Positions 23,801-32,477 of a stretch of DNA of 64,000 bases are shown one piece after another; positions within the stretch are counted from its first letter, which is position 1; the number at the start of each line of letters is the position of its first letter. This stretch comes from Oegoconia quadripuncta. Lineage: Eukaryota; Arthropoda; Insecta; Lepidoptera; Autostichidae. The stretch is taken from positions 682,001-746,000 of the forward strand of contig OX438750.1 of assembly GCA_949316235.1 (NCBI GenBank), in the 5' to 3' direction. Both the position numbers and the translations under genes were made by a program. The notes beneath the pieces are model-generated. The model saw nothing but the letters and a program-made list of their open reading frames with translations, did not search any database and had not been told where the DNA came from.

Positions 23801-26800
23801 GAGGTTGCACGAGTATAGATCTACCAATCACTCATGGTGTCCCGCAAGGTAGCTTTCTCGGCCCAATCCTCTTTCTAGTGGTCTAATGGTCTTTGTCGTT
23901 ATTACATGGTAGGCTTCATTCGTATGCCGTTGACATCGAACTCTTGTTTGCCGCAGATATTTGGATGGCTTTGATGCTGCTCAAATTGGTTTTAATAGTA
24001 CTAAAAAGTGGTTTTATAAGAATGTAATCTCGATGCAGAAAAAACAAAATTTATGACTTTTTCTATGCAGGGAAAGTAGCAGCTTAATGATGATGAATAT
24101 CGCATTGTTGTTCATAGCTGCCTGCAACCTAACATCTCATGTAGTTGTAAAACTTTGGACCTATCTTTAATTAAATATTTCGGCGTTCACATTGATGACA
24201 ATCTTAACTTTAAGGAACATATAGAAATGTTAAATGGAAAGGTTCGCAAGTTGATTTATATTTGCAAATGTTTAAGACACATTGCCATTTCCAACCTTCT
24301 GAACCAAATTTATCTAGCTTTATGCCAGTCACTGGTTACTTATTGTATTACTTCCTGGGGTGGCATTCGTCATTGCATTTCGTCCTTTTTTCTTTCCAAC
24401 AACTAAGTTATATGCATCTTGTGAAGTGTTTACAATTCCGCAATTATACTGACGATTCACAGATTCTAAAGCGACGTAGAAACGACTTGTACACTAACGG
24501 GATTCAATATTTCAGACCGAATTTATTTGCACATTTCAAAAAACAAAAGTGTTAGGTTACTTTTCATACTTGACGACTAAATAGTGTGATTAAGATTTAT
24601 GGTATTTCGTTACCACTGGAATAAATCTCAATTTATTTATTTACTTTTTGGAAGATTTACAGACTTTATATGAACTGTAGAACAAAACTTATCTGTAAAA
24701 ACAATGCTTATAAAAAATCTCCGCCGATATATAAAAAATGAAGAGTAGCACACAGCAATGTTAGGTTAGTATAAGTAGGTATTATAACTACATAATGTAA
24801 GCGAAATTTTATATGAAAAGGGGTAAGAACAAAAAAGAAAAGAAAAAATTGGTACGCAAAGTTCGATCTCGTGAAGTGACACGCTCCTACCCATGTATGA
24901 AACCTTTGACACTGGCACGCCTAATCGACTCGATGCTAGTGCAGAATAGGTCAGTTTCCGGTGGTAGAGTGTTAAAAGTTTTGCAAGCGCGAATAAGAAA
25001 TGAATTATCTATAATTGGTTTTGTAATTGGTTCTTGAAGATGGTATATTAAGAACAGGGCGTACAATATCGTGTAGTTACAAGGGTTTCACCCGTGTACT
25101 TTTATAATGAGGTTCCAGTGGACATTCAAAATTTACCTTTAATTAAATTCAAAACCATCATAAAACAGACATTATTTACCAAAGGCTATTATAAAATTTC
25201 TGACTATCTGGATAATAAGCAAGCATGGACATAGACCGCTCGGCGATATTCAGCCTAATTATACAATATAATATAATTGTGACCCAAACTTATTTAAAAG
25301 AGCAACCCTTGAGTTTCTTGCTCGTTCTTCTCTGGGGAGTCTGCTTTGCGAATGAGCATTAATGTCAATAATTTTAATATTAAGATAAAAAATGTGACGT
25401 TTTCAAGTGATAATCTTTATCCTACGAAATAAATATTTTTTGACTTTGTACTTGTCAGTATGAAGCGCGCGTGCGACGCGTGGTCGAGTCAGGCGCGCGG
25501 GCGCACGGCGCGGGCCGCACTCGGCGCCGCGCTCGGGGCCGGCGCCGCGGCCGCGCCCGCCGCCCGCGCCCCCCCGCCCCTCCGCGCGCGCGCCGCCCTG
25601 CCGCAGCTGGCCGCGCACGCCGCCGCGCACCGCCGCCAGCTGCGCCAGCGCGACTGCTGCGGTGAGTGTGGCCCCCCTGGCCCCCCCGCCCCTCCGCGCG
25701 CGCGCCGCCCTGCCGCAGCTGGCCGCGCACGCCGCCGCGCACCGCCGCCAGCTGCGCCAGCGCGACTGCTGCGGTGAGTGTGGCCCCCCTGGCCCCCCCG
25801 CCCCTCCGCGCGCGCGCCGCCCTGCCGCAGCTGGCCGCGCACGCCGCCGCGCACCGCCGCCAGCTGCGCCAGCGCGACTGCTGCGGTGAGTGTGGCCCCC
25901 CTGGCCCCCCCGCCCCTCCGCGCGCGCGCCGCCCTGCCGCAGCTGGCCGCGCACGCCGCCGCGCACCGCCGCCAGCTGCGCCAGCGCGACTGCTGCGGTG
26001 AGTGTGGCCCCCCTGGCCCCCCCGCCCCTCCGCGCGCGCGCCGCCCTGCCGCAGCTGGCCGCGCACGCCGCCGCGCACCGCCGCCAGCTGCGCCAGCGCG
26101 ACTGCTGCGGTGAGTGTGGCCCCCCTGGCCCCCCCGCCCCTCCGCGCGCGCGCCGCCCTGCCGCAGCTGGCCGCGCACGCCGCCGCGCACCGCCGCCAGC
26201 TGCGCCAGCGCGACTGCTGCGGTGAGTGTGGCCCCCCTGGCCCCCCCGCCCCTCCGCGCGCGCGCCGCCCTGCCGCAGCTGGCCGCGCACGCCGCCGCGC
26301 ACCGCCGCCAGCTGCGCCAGCGCGACTGCTGCGGTGAGTGTGGCCCCCCTGGCCCCCCCGCCCCTCCGCGCGCGCGCCGCCCTGCCGCAGCTGGCCGCGC
26401 ACGCCGCCGCGCACCGCCGCCAGCTGCGCCAGCGCGACTGCTGCGGTGAGTGTGGCCCCCCTGGCCCCCCCGCCCCTCCGCGCGCGCGCCGCCCTGCCGC
26501 AGCTGGCCGCGCACGCCGCCGCGCACCGCCGCCAGCTGCGCCAGCGCGACTGCTGCGGTGAGTGTGGCCCCCCTGGCCCCCCCGCCCCTCCGCGCGCGCG
26601 CCGCCCTGCCGCAGCTGGCCGCGCACGCCGCCGCGCACCGCCGCCAGCTGCGCCAGCGCGACTGCTGCGGTGAGTGTGGCCCCCCTGGCCCCCCCGCCCC
26701 TCCGCGCGCGCGCCGCCCTGCCGCAGCTGGCCGCGCACGCCGCCGCGCACCGCCGCCAGCTGCGCCAGCGCGACTGCTGCGGTGAGTGTGGCCCCCCTGG

Positions 26801-29003
26801 CCCCCCCGCCCCTCCGCGCGCGCGCCGCCCTGCCGCAGCTGGCCGCGCACGCCGCCGCGCACCGCCGCCAGCTGCGCCAGCGCGACTGCTGCGGTGAGTG
26901 TGGCCCCCCTGGCCCCCCCGCCCCTCCGCGCGCGCGCCGCCCTGCCGCAGCTGGCCGCGCACGCCGCCGCGCACCGCCGCCAGCTGCGCCAGCGCGACTG
27001 CTGCGGTGAGTGTGGCCCCCCTGGCCCCCCCGCCCCTCCGCGCGCGCGCCGCCCTGCCGCAGCTGGCCGCGCACGCCGCCGCGCACCGCCGCCAGCTGCG
27101 CCAGCGCGACTGCTGCGGTGAGTGTGGCCCCCCTGGCCCCCCCGCCCCTCCGCGCGCGCGCCGCCCTGCCGCAGCTGGCCGCGCACGCCGCCGCGCACCG
27201 CCGCCAGCTGCGCCAGCGCGACTGCTGCGGTGAGTGTGGCCCCCCTGGCCCCCCCGCCCCTCCGCGCGCGCGCCGCCCTGCCGCAGCTGGCCGCGCACGC
27301 CGCCGCGCACCGCCGCCAGCTGCGCCAGCGCGACTGCTGCGGTGAGTGTGGCCCCCCTGGCCCCCCCGCCCCTCCGCGCGCGCGCCGCCCTGCCGCAGCT
27401 GGCCGCGCACGCCGCCGCGCACCGCCGCCAGCTGCGCCAGCGCGACTGCTGCGGTGAGTGTGGCCCCCCTGGCCCCCCCGCTACTCCGTACGACCTCCTC
27501 CACTGAAAATATATCGACAGCTACCGTGATGGGTGAGACGGGAGGATTCCTTTATGATGGAAGTGACAAGCTTTTCGCAAGACTCTTGAGATCGCCATTG
27601 ACGCTCTCACTGGAAGGTGATTGATTATGCGACTGACGGGATTCCTAGGGTTCCTATCATGCGAAATTTATTTGTAACTCATATTTTCTGCAAGTTTTTT
27701 TTTATTTAACCGTCAAATGACACAAATGCTTTATTCGATATAGTTTCGAAAAAAAAAAACAACCTATGCCAATACCTTCTATTACACCTACCTAATGAGC
27801 CCTATTTAAAAAGCCAATCGGTATTTCATTGTTATAAAAAAAAAAATGTATGTGCGTGAACACTGAGTGGCTAAAATAAATGCTTTATATATCTTTTTCC
27901 TTTGGACACTATTTCAGCACAGGTTGAATGCCACTGTGTGTATTCTAGAATCAAATAAATGTGTTGCCATATTACAAAATAATTTATTTATTTCTTAAAC
28001 AAATGCTAACTAATTCAATCTTTATTACAGCTAACCAGCTAACCAGAGATAATACGGGAGAGCTACAAAACAGGTCAGTTCCCATTCATCGAAATTATAT
28101 CAAATCTCAAGACAATTTTTTTTTTTTTCATATGCCTCTAGCGGGATTCGAACCCGCGACCTTTTGGTATAGTGGTCAGAGTTTCTAACCACTATATCAA
28201 ACAGTTCGTCAATTATTATTAACATTATTTGCTAGTAATAACATCAGAAATACGTAGTTCAAGTTAGTCGCATATCTCGTTCCCACGGTGTACACAGCTT
28301 TATGACTTCCCACAGATTGGAGCAAGCGTCCGAAGCCATCCGCGCGGAGCTCGCCGACTGGACGCCGAAAACTCACGCCGAAATCAAGTCCATACTCCTC
28401 GAGCTGGCTGACAGACAAGTCCACATGTACACGCAAACCCTCATGGGATGGGAGCACGCATTGAAACTATCCACCGAGGATGTTGGTGAGTTGTTCAAAA
28501 CTGTATCAAAAACTGCCGTCCAGAATCTTTCACCATCGAAATGTAGGCCTGATGCGACGCCGACAGAGACCGAGAGAGATTTCGACGATATCGATTATAG
28601 CAACGATTCCACGGATTTGGACGAGGAGAGGGACTCAATGAGGTATGCCGACAAGTTGCAAAACGATATGGAGGCATCCGGCAGTAAAAGGGCTGTATTA
28701 GAGTTCGTGAACTCGGACGACTCGAAAAACTCGGAGGGCTCCAAAAACTCGGAGGGCTCCGCAAACTTGGAGGACTCCAAAACCTCGGAAGGGTTCGTAA
28801 ACTTGGAGGACTCCAAAATCTCGGACGGTTTCGTAAATTTGGTGGGTAATCAGAACTCGGAGGGTTTCGTAGACTTGGAGGGTTCTAAAAACTTGGAGGT
28901 TTCCGAAGATTCGAAAAGCTCGGATGGAAAATACTCGGACGGTTTGAAAGATGTGATAACGGATCCGTTGCAGGATTTCACCGAAGTGGATCTGTCGTCA
29001 TGA
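14758..29003 (+). CDS. PX-BAR sorting nexin, SNX7/SNX30-like, nine coding exons
   Basis: Exons 14758-14895, 15278-15397, 16972-17113, 20748-20830, 21523-21614, 22523-22651, 25459-25661, 28031-28073 and 28316-29003 sum to 1638 nt (545 aa); every junction is GT-AG and phase-compatible. SNX7/SNX30 proteins bind endosomal phosphoinositides through a PX domain and membrane curvature through a BAR domain, acting in endosome and autophagy sorting. [11 protein letters not shown] (57-65), RRRYNHF (79-85), proline loop PPPLPP (101-106). The usual FxxxRRxxLxxFL helix reads [13 protein letters not shown], so its second Arg is Thr. BAR: about 190-372, with [17 protein letters not shown] and [20 protein letters not shown]. 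Residues 373-545 are an acidic Ser/Glu/Asp repeat tail that human SNX7/30 lack. The linker before the last BAR helix is about 16 residues shorter than in human, so a microexon may be missed. A 5' UTR exon is likely because TTTCCAG directly precedes the start. Confidence 0.88.
15026..15085 (+). mobile_element. SINE S1 3' fragment
   Basis: Matches the last about 60 bp of S1 (TTGCTTAGTGTGGAACTAGA and TATTTATT tail). In nexin intron 1. Confidence 0.7.
15278..15397 (+). CDS. Sorting nexin exon 2 (first half of PX domain)
   Basis: 120 nt, phase 0 both sides, beginning [19 protein letters not shown] and ending VRRRYNHFK. The RRY..F motif is the PX phosphoinositide-binding strand. Acceptor TTGCTTCAG, donor AAG|GTCAGT. 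Confidence 0.9.
16730..16865 (-). mobile_element. Retroelement 3' fragment with poly(T)
   Basis: AACACCAAAAGGGTCACAGA and GCCGGCATTTACCGG match, inverted, the segment at 40620-40745 (KGRQRICDPFGVAG type). The poly(T) at 16733-16756 is its poly(A) tail. In nexin intron 2. Confidence 0.6.
16972..17113 (+). CDS. Sorting nexin exon 3 (PX domain, proline loop)
   Basis: 142 nt, phase 0 in and phase 1 out: [20 protein letters not shown], then [18 protein letters not shown]. The donor CTCG|GTGAGG at 17114 was chosen over GTACGT at 17087 because only the longer form keeps the PX helix that joins smoothly to DWVAKHPIL in exon 4. A mariner-type foldback starts 42 bp downstream. Confidence 0.86.
17155..18816 (+). 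mobile_element. Mariner-type foldback element with about 713-bp inverted arms
   Basis: Left arm 17155-17867 and right arm 18103-18816 are near-perfect reverse complements (I see only a few substitutions and small indels). The ends begin CAATGTGTCCCGGAGAG and are flanked by TA on both sides (17153-17154, 18817-18818), as for IS630-Tc1-mariner elements. The 235-bp loop plus right arm encode a transposase C-terminus: [20 protein letters not shown], then [20 protein letters not shown] to ENIIN and a stop at 18152-18154. The left arm is an inverted copy of the right, so the element is a deletion/inversion derivative. It sits in nexin intron 3. Confidence 0.92.
19415..20150 (-). mobile_element. CR1-like LINE 3' end interrupted by a MITE
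   Basis: 3' UTR sequence of LINE B type with terminal TCAAAA repeats near 19410-19425 and the GAGAAGAACAAGCAAGAAAC signature, continuing at 20041-20150 with TTATCATCTAAATAATCTGA. A MITE occupies 19807-20040 and another unknown segment 19585-19750. Confidence 0.75.
19807..20040. mobile_element. MITE with about 45-bp inverted ends and GC-rich core
   Basis: Ends CTACAGTTCTCGAGGCGTAA and its inverse, continuing imperfectly through GCTTTGCATTTGTGTGAGTG. The core is rich in CGCG. It is inserted between the GCGAACG and TTATGTCC segments that are adjacent in intact LINE copies (for example 57510-57540). Confidence 0.8.
20357..20510 (-). mobile_element. CR1-like LINE 3' terminus
   Basis: Four TCAAAA units (20357-20384) followed by ATGCTTTATTTTGTAGGTAC and the GAGAAGAACATGCAAGAAAC signature: the minus-strand 3' end of a LINE B-type copy, severely 5'-truncated. 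Confidence 0.75.
20748..20830 (+). CDS. Sorting nexin exon 4 (end of PX domain)
   Basis: 83 nt, phase 1 in and phase 0 out: [20 protein letters not shown] to DEEVDK. This corresponds to the HPxLxxxxxFxxFL end of the PX fold. Acceptor TTCATTAG, donor AAG|GTATGT. Confidence 0.9.
21110..21395 (+). mobile_element. RTE-like LINE C-terminal fragment
   Basis: Open frame [44 protein letters not shown] and stop. LRWFGHVxRM plus RGRPRR is the typical end of RTE/related non-LTR polymerases. 128 bp upstream of nexin exon 5. A diverged sister lies at 22893-23210. Confidence 0.8.
21523..21614 (+). CDS. Sorting nexin exon 5 (PX-BAR linker)
   Basis: 92 nt, phase 0 in and phase 2 out: [20 protein letters not shown] to ATGP. 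Acceptor TATTCGTAG, donor AG|GTGAGA. An RTE-type LINE fragment lies just upstream and a (CTAT)n tract just downstream. Confidence 0.82.
21660..21990. repeat. (CTAT)/(CGAT) compound microsatellite
   Basis: About 330 bp of CTAT units mixed with ATCGATCT units, probably grown from the (CTAT)n tail of a retroelement (AATAAATGCTTTATCTATC at its start). Rich in GATC palindromes. In nexin intron 5. Confidence 0.9.
22045..22345 (-). mobile_element. tRNA-derived SINE, family S2
   Basis: Minus-strand copy, more diverged than the 14.4-kb copy. Head at 22275-22345; box B is eroded. Confidence 0.8.
22523..22651 (+). CDS. Sorting nexin exon 6 (BAR helix)
   Basis: 129 nt, phase 2 in and phase 2 out: [20 protein letters not shown] to LSTELLG. 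It aligns with the RSRPLEFAAIxDYL helix of human SNX7/30. Acceptor TGTACAG. The donor GG|GTGTGT is weak but is the one that keeps phase with exon 7. Confidence 0.82.
22893..23210 (+). mobile_element. RTE-like LINE C-terminal fragment, frameshifted
   Basis: Near-duplicate of 21110-21395 (GGTATGCTGCGATGGTTTGG head, CTACCGCTACGGGAAACAGG end) with an extra segment (GAATGAAGCAAAAGAGGTG) and broken frame. Inserted into the older reverse transcriptase at 22.7-24.5 kb. Confidence 0.8.
23325..23580 (+). other. Coding-like segment of unknown origin inside a dead LINE
   Basis: Open stretch, residues like [40 protein letters not shown] and [17 protein letters not shown], before the LINE frame resumes. 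It does not resemble the neighbouring RT regions and I do not recognise it. It could be a captured gene fragment or part of another element. Confidence 0.4.
24690..25075 (+). mobile_element. Unclassified repeat, uninterrupted copy
   Basis: Continuous counterpart of the split copy at 5215-5795, supporting that interpretation. It encodes nothing recognisable. Confidence 0.55.
25083..25445 (+). mobile_element. CR1-like LINE 3' end abutting a splice acceptor
   Basis: Encodes the LINE C-terminus ([31 protein letters not shown]) then the 3' UTR with GAGCAACCCTTGAGTTTC and CCTACGAAATAAATATTTTT. It ends about 12 bp before the acceptor AG of nexin exon 7, so the tail supplies part of the pyrimidine-rich tract. 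Confidence 0.85.
25459..25661 (+). CDS. Sorting nexin exon 7 (BAR helix, GC-rich, first of 17 tandem donors)
   Basis: 203 nt, phase 2 in and phase 1 out: [14 protein letters not shown], an Ala/Arg/Pro-rich stretch, then LRQRDCC. It matches the YSTWSALEGEL to LKKRD segment of human SNX7/30. Acceptor CTTGTCAG, donor TGCG|GTGAGT at 25662. From 25568 the exon end and donor are repeated 17 times. Only the first donor gives an open frame: reading on from the exon meets TGA at 25775-25777. The exon is extremely GC-rich and a LINE tail ends about 12 bp before the acceptor. Confidence 0.82.
25568..27471 (+). repeat. 17 x 112-bp tandem array of nexin exon 7 end plus splice donor
   Basis: Each 112-bp unit holds the last 94 nt of exon 7, the donor GTGAGT and 12 nt of intron. 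Donor GT positions run 25662, 25774 ... 27454 in exact 112-bp steps, and by eye all units are identical. The array is over 80% GC. It diverges after a further 10 bp at 27482. Long minus-strand open frames (for example 27503-25455) are by-products of the composition. Confidence 0.95.
28031..28073 (+). CDS. Sorting nexin exon 8 (43-nt microexon)
   Basis: 43 nt between TTTATTACAG and CAG|GTCAGT, phase 1 in and phase 2 out, encoding [13 protein letters not shown] and joining in frame to [13 protein letters not shown]. It is supported by good splice signals, by the exact phase bridge between exons 7 and 9, and by the coiled-coil-like character of the joined peptide. Confidence 0.72.
28129..28208 (-). 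mobile_element. SINE S1 tRNA-like head only
   Basis: Minus-strand tRNA-like head with intact box B (GGTTCGAACCC type on plus GGGATTCGAACCC) and box A, no body, preceded by poly(T) 28117-28127. Between nexin exons 8 and 9. Confidence 0.7.
28316..29003 (+). CDS. Sorting nexin exon 9 (last BAR helix, acidic tail, stop)
   Basis: 688 nt, phase 2 in, stop TGA at 29001-29003. The first about 55 codons ([15 protein letters not shown] to MGWEHALKL) align with the last helix of human SNX7/30, which ends shortly after. The remaining about 170 codons are rich in Ser, Glu, Asp and Asn with repeats of the type [12 protein letters not shown]. Acceptor TTCCCACAG. Confidence 0.88.
28711..28955 (+). repeat. 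Imperfect coding repeat in the nexin C-terminal tail
   Basis: Diverged repeats with a main period near 36 nt (12 aa, of the form NLEDSKxSEGFV) and shorter half-units. The reading frame stays open throughout. It encodes most of the acidic tail. Confidence 0.75.
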
Positions 29004-29157
29004 TTCTGTGATTCGTTGTTTTTCGATGTTTTGAGGCAATTTTAGTGTGTTTTTTTTTTTTTGTATATTTCGAATATTACTTTAGTGAACCTGTACTTTA
29101 ACTACTCGATCAATTATTTATATAATTTAATAGTTTAAAAGATGGAAAGTTTAAAAT

Positions 29158-29163
29158 AATAAA
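29158..29163 (+). terminator. Candidate polyadenylation signal of the sorting nexin
   Basis: AATAAA 155 nt after the stop codon, in an AT-rich 3' UTR. It is the first canonical hexamer downstream. Confidence 0.55.
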
Positions 29164-29169
29164 TAGACT

Positions 29170-30240
29170 TGTTTATTAGAAATGTAAGGATTTAATTCTT
29201 GATCCCGGACACAGAATTAATATAGTATGGTCCCGGTAGTTGAGTCCAGTAAGGATACACTTTTAACTTCCTATAATCTTAAAGGCCGTGATTTTTTGCA
29301 CATAGATAGATTATATTTTACCAGATATTTTAAATAGTATTCCTGGTGAACTATATTCACATAACGTAAAACAATGTAAAAATGCATAAAAGGAGTACTT
29401 TATAGATGGAAATATGTAGGAAGTGACTTTCCAACAAATTTTATTTCGATAGCGAGACACTTGTTTTCATATGTCATCTTATGTATGTATATGTGTCTTT
29501 ATAGTTGTCTTTTGTAATAATTAATAACGCGGCGGGTCAGTGACCTCATTCGCACTACACACAAACCTTTACTGGTTTTCGTAGGCGTCTTATAGTGAAG
29601 ATTGTTCAAATAATTAAAAAAATTAATGAAGACTATTCTAAATTAATAGATCTATTCAATACAAACAAAAACAGACTTAAATCTTTTATATGCAGTATCT
29701 TTTTTGGCGACAATAACAAATAATGGCAATTTCTTTACATCTTTACATCTCTACTCATTTGGAATTTTATTTTTGTTCAATAATCATGCATTGACTTAAT
29801 TTAATTTAACTTAGTTTCTTCAATATTATGATTTTACTGTGGAATTACGAGTTTGCGTTGTTATCAATATATATATATATATATATTTCCTTTACTTTCA
29901 AACTAAAGAACACTCTTAGTTACAATGCAATGCAATGCAAAACAATTTGGGCAATGTGTTCGCCCACAAACGCGTGCACAGGCGGAAACTTGTAATTGGC
30001 TCTGTCAGAACCGATTATTGTTATCCATAGCATTATTGTAGCTGTAAGTTTTCCAAAAATAAATAAAATAAAATAAAATAAATAAAATAATGTTCTATGG
30101 ATAAATAAATTAAAAAAAAAAAAGTACCTGTAAAATGTTTTCTAACAAATCTGTAGCTTGCTTTAGATGTAGTAAAGATTAAATTTAGGTATTTAGTAAT
30201 AATACATTGTTATTAGATTAAAATTCCCACTGTGAATGTC
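29170..30240. other. Intergenic AT-rich sequence, nothing recognised
   Basis: Holds an (AT)n run at 29865-29885 and an AAATA-rich run at 30058-30090. 29275-29330 (TCTTAAAGGCCGTGATTTTT) recurs at 34985-35010. No gene or defined element seen. Confidence 0.5.
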
Positions 30241-30252
30241 ATTGCGTCGAAG

Positions 30253-30524
30253 AATATACACCGTGTAACGGTTAAGTGTAGTCATATTTTAAGGGCTTGT
30301 TCTACCCATCAATACGAACAACTTTTACTATGGGGGCAACTTCGAAATCGCGAAAAAAAAAATCAGCTGTTCCATAGAAAATTTCAATAACCTCCCGATG
30401 CAATGTATGAAACAGCTGATTTTTTTTTCGCGATTTCGAAGTTGCCCCCATAGTAAAAGTTGTTCGTATTGATGGGTAGAACAAGCCCTTAAAATATGAC
30501 TACACTTAACCGTTACACCCTGTA
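30253..30524. mobile_element. Foldback MITE with about 120-bp arms
   Basis: Arms 30253-30375 and 30408-30524 are nearly exact reverse complements (TATACACCGTGTAACGG...; AACTTTTACTATGGGGGCAA) around a 30-bp loop. Diverged partial relatives at 48190-48262 and 49270-49345. Confidence 0.85.
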
Positions 30525-30599
30525 TACTCAGACTCTTGTAACTATCGTCAAAAAAATCGATAAATAACTTCTTTATATTTATGAAAAATTTCACCGTGG

Positions 30600-30830
30600 G
30601 CAAATATCACGACTCTGTAAACTATTTTTAGAAAATATAAAGTAGACATTTTTTTTTTTTAGAAAATTGTTTGTATTTATATCCGCGGCATTTCCCCACA
30701 GTAAGATACCGTAAGACATCAGGCTATGGAAATAACTAAAATATACTAATCTAGCAGTATTTACGTCAGATATTTGTCTAATTTTTTTGACTGCATACGC
30801 TGCAGAGCTGAGCTTCGCCAAAGAATCGGG
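30600..30830 (-). mobile_element. CR1-like LINE internal fragment
   Basis: Encodes [40 protein letters not shown] and NAADINT, identical in style to LINE B (7.7-8.6 kb). Both ends are truncated. Confidence 0.8.
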
Positions 30831-31489
30831 AATTTAAGATTATAGGAAGATAAACCACAAATATTGCGTATTTTTACTGGACTAGTTGTTAGTATACAGA
30901 GTGAATTCAGTGAGGCCAAATCCGAAACTTTGAGGAATATCGAAAAGTATTGAAAGGAGTTTTAGGCCATATTTTGATGAAAACTAAATGTGCATCATTA
31001 GATTCTTGAAAAATGAATATTCGTAATCAGTAATCGATCCCGTTAATGATTAAAAAAAAAAACACTGTATTACACCATTCGTTAGTGTCGGTAATAAGGA
31101 ACGAATTCTGGGAAGTAATGACATACGGCAAACATAAGGAAAGAGCTCATTTAAGTAAGCATTAGAACTTAATTAATCGTGAAACAATAGAGAACGGTAA
31201 ATCGTGATAATTATTCTTATTACCTCATCCTTATTACCGACGCACAATTAAATCATTATGTTTTTAATTAATAAACTATTTTTATTGTTGTCCATTGACA
31301 ATACAGGATATTTGAATTCGTGTAATTCCTAGGCGACGCCACACTTTATTACCAACAACTTTGTCCAAGGAACCATTGTCGAATTCGATCTAACAATTTT
31401 CTAATAACCATACAAAGTAAAACATTCTGAAACCACCTTTAGTATGAAAGTCCAACAATTTTCGGGCGGTGACTTCACTCCTGGACCTA

Positions 31490-32060
31490 TAGACAAGTGG
31501 CAAACGTTTCTATAACGACAAACGCTAATGCTACAGTTCTCGCAGCTGATTGGTTGTCAACTTTATATGACTTATTGATAGATAGATAGATAGATAGATA
31601 GATAAAGCGTTTATTTGCATATTACAGAAACACATACAAAAATATTCGACGCAACAATAATTCTGCTTGGTGTTATTCTTACACAATGTAGCCTTATTTC
31701 ACAGTAATAAAAATAAAAACTAAAACTAAATACAACTGTTACAACTTATAATAGAGTTGTATGTGTATCTGTACCACAAACGGGCCATCGCTCAGTGTGG
31801 ATCCTCACCTATAGCGGTAAGAACTGATTTTCAGCTAGTGCCCTGCGAGAGAAAGCGAGGGTAGGGTACTAGTGCAAAAATTTTCAATAACAACCATAAG
31901 TGTGTATTCTATAAAGACCATGTTGTACGGTGGTGTATAGTAATTGTATGGATCATAATGATACTCGTTTAAAATAAAAAGTGGACTTAATTACATCCAA
32001 TCAGCTGCGAGATATGAAACGTTAGAGTTTGTCGTTATAGAAACGCTCGCCACTTGGCTA
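31490..32060. mobile_element. MITE with inverted ends, carrying a retroelement insertion
   Basis: 31496-31563 (AAGTGGCAAACGTTTCTATAACG) and 31999-32057 are imperfect inverse copies. Inside, 31573-31870 is a minus-strand retroelement 3' piece with a (GATA)n tail at its left end. Confidence 0.6.
31573..31870 (-). mobile_element. Retroelement 3' fragment with (TATC)n tail
   Basis: (TAGATAGA)n followed by AAAGCGTTTATTTGC, the inverse of the AATAAATGCTTTATCTATC-type ends at 13.69, 21.66 and 52.43 kb. Confidence 0.6.
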
Positions 32061-32477
32061 GGTGGGCTGATTACGATGTGTTGTTGCGGAGTTTCTTGTC
32101 GCTTCTTCTCCCTAACCATAACACCTTGTGAAACAATGTAATTTTAAAAAAATAATAATATGTTGACTTTCAACAAGTGATATTTTTGTATACTACATTG
32201 AATAAAATATTTTTGATTTTGATCTTTTCGAACACTCCACTAGGAAGTTTAATCGAATTCAGCCGAAAATTGTTGGAAGACTGTGGTTTCAGAATAAAAA
32301 AATTCAATACAAAAATACAAAAATCTTTATTGCAGTCTAAAATAATAGTGACTATGAATAATGGAGTCAACCTAGTAAGCGTAATAAATGTGCTTGTGGC
32401 AGGTGACCCCGCTCATCCTTATCGCTAGCTTACATTGACTGTTTAAAGTAACATATATATTTATTGTATATATTATT

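Larger units (their letters stand above)
22690..24560 (+). mobile_element. Degenerate non-LTR reverse transcriptase, broken by insertions
   Basis: 22723-22890 has [20 protein letters not shown] (RT motif 2). The RT then resumes at 23590 with [14 protein letters not shown], 23840-23880 [17 protein letters not shown], and 24155-24400 [17 protein letters not shown] with several frameshifts and stops. An RTE fragment (22893-23210) and a segment of unknown origin (23325-23580) lie between. Confidence 0.85.

Noticed and set aside
25403..27503. Open frames of 635, 682 and 569 codons on the minus strand and a ladder of identical 111-codon frames on plus
   Set aside because: They are by-products of a stop-poor GC-rich 112-bp repeat. 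The repeat is explained as exon end plus donor of the nexin, and the peptides are low-complexity Arg/Ala/Gly repeats.
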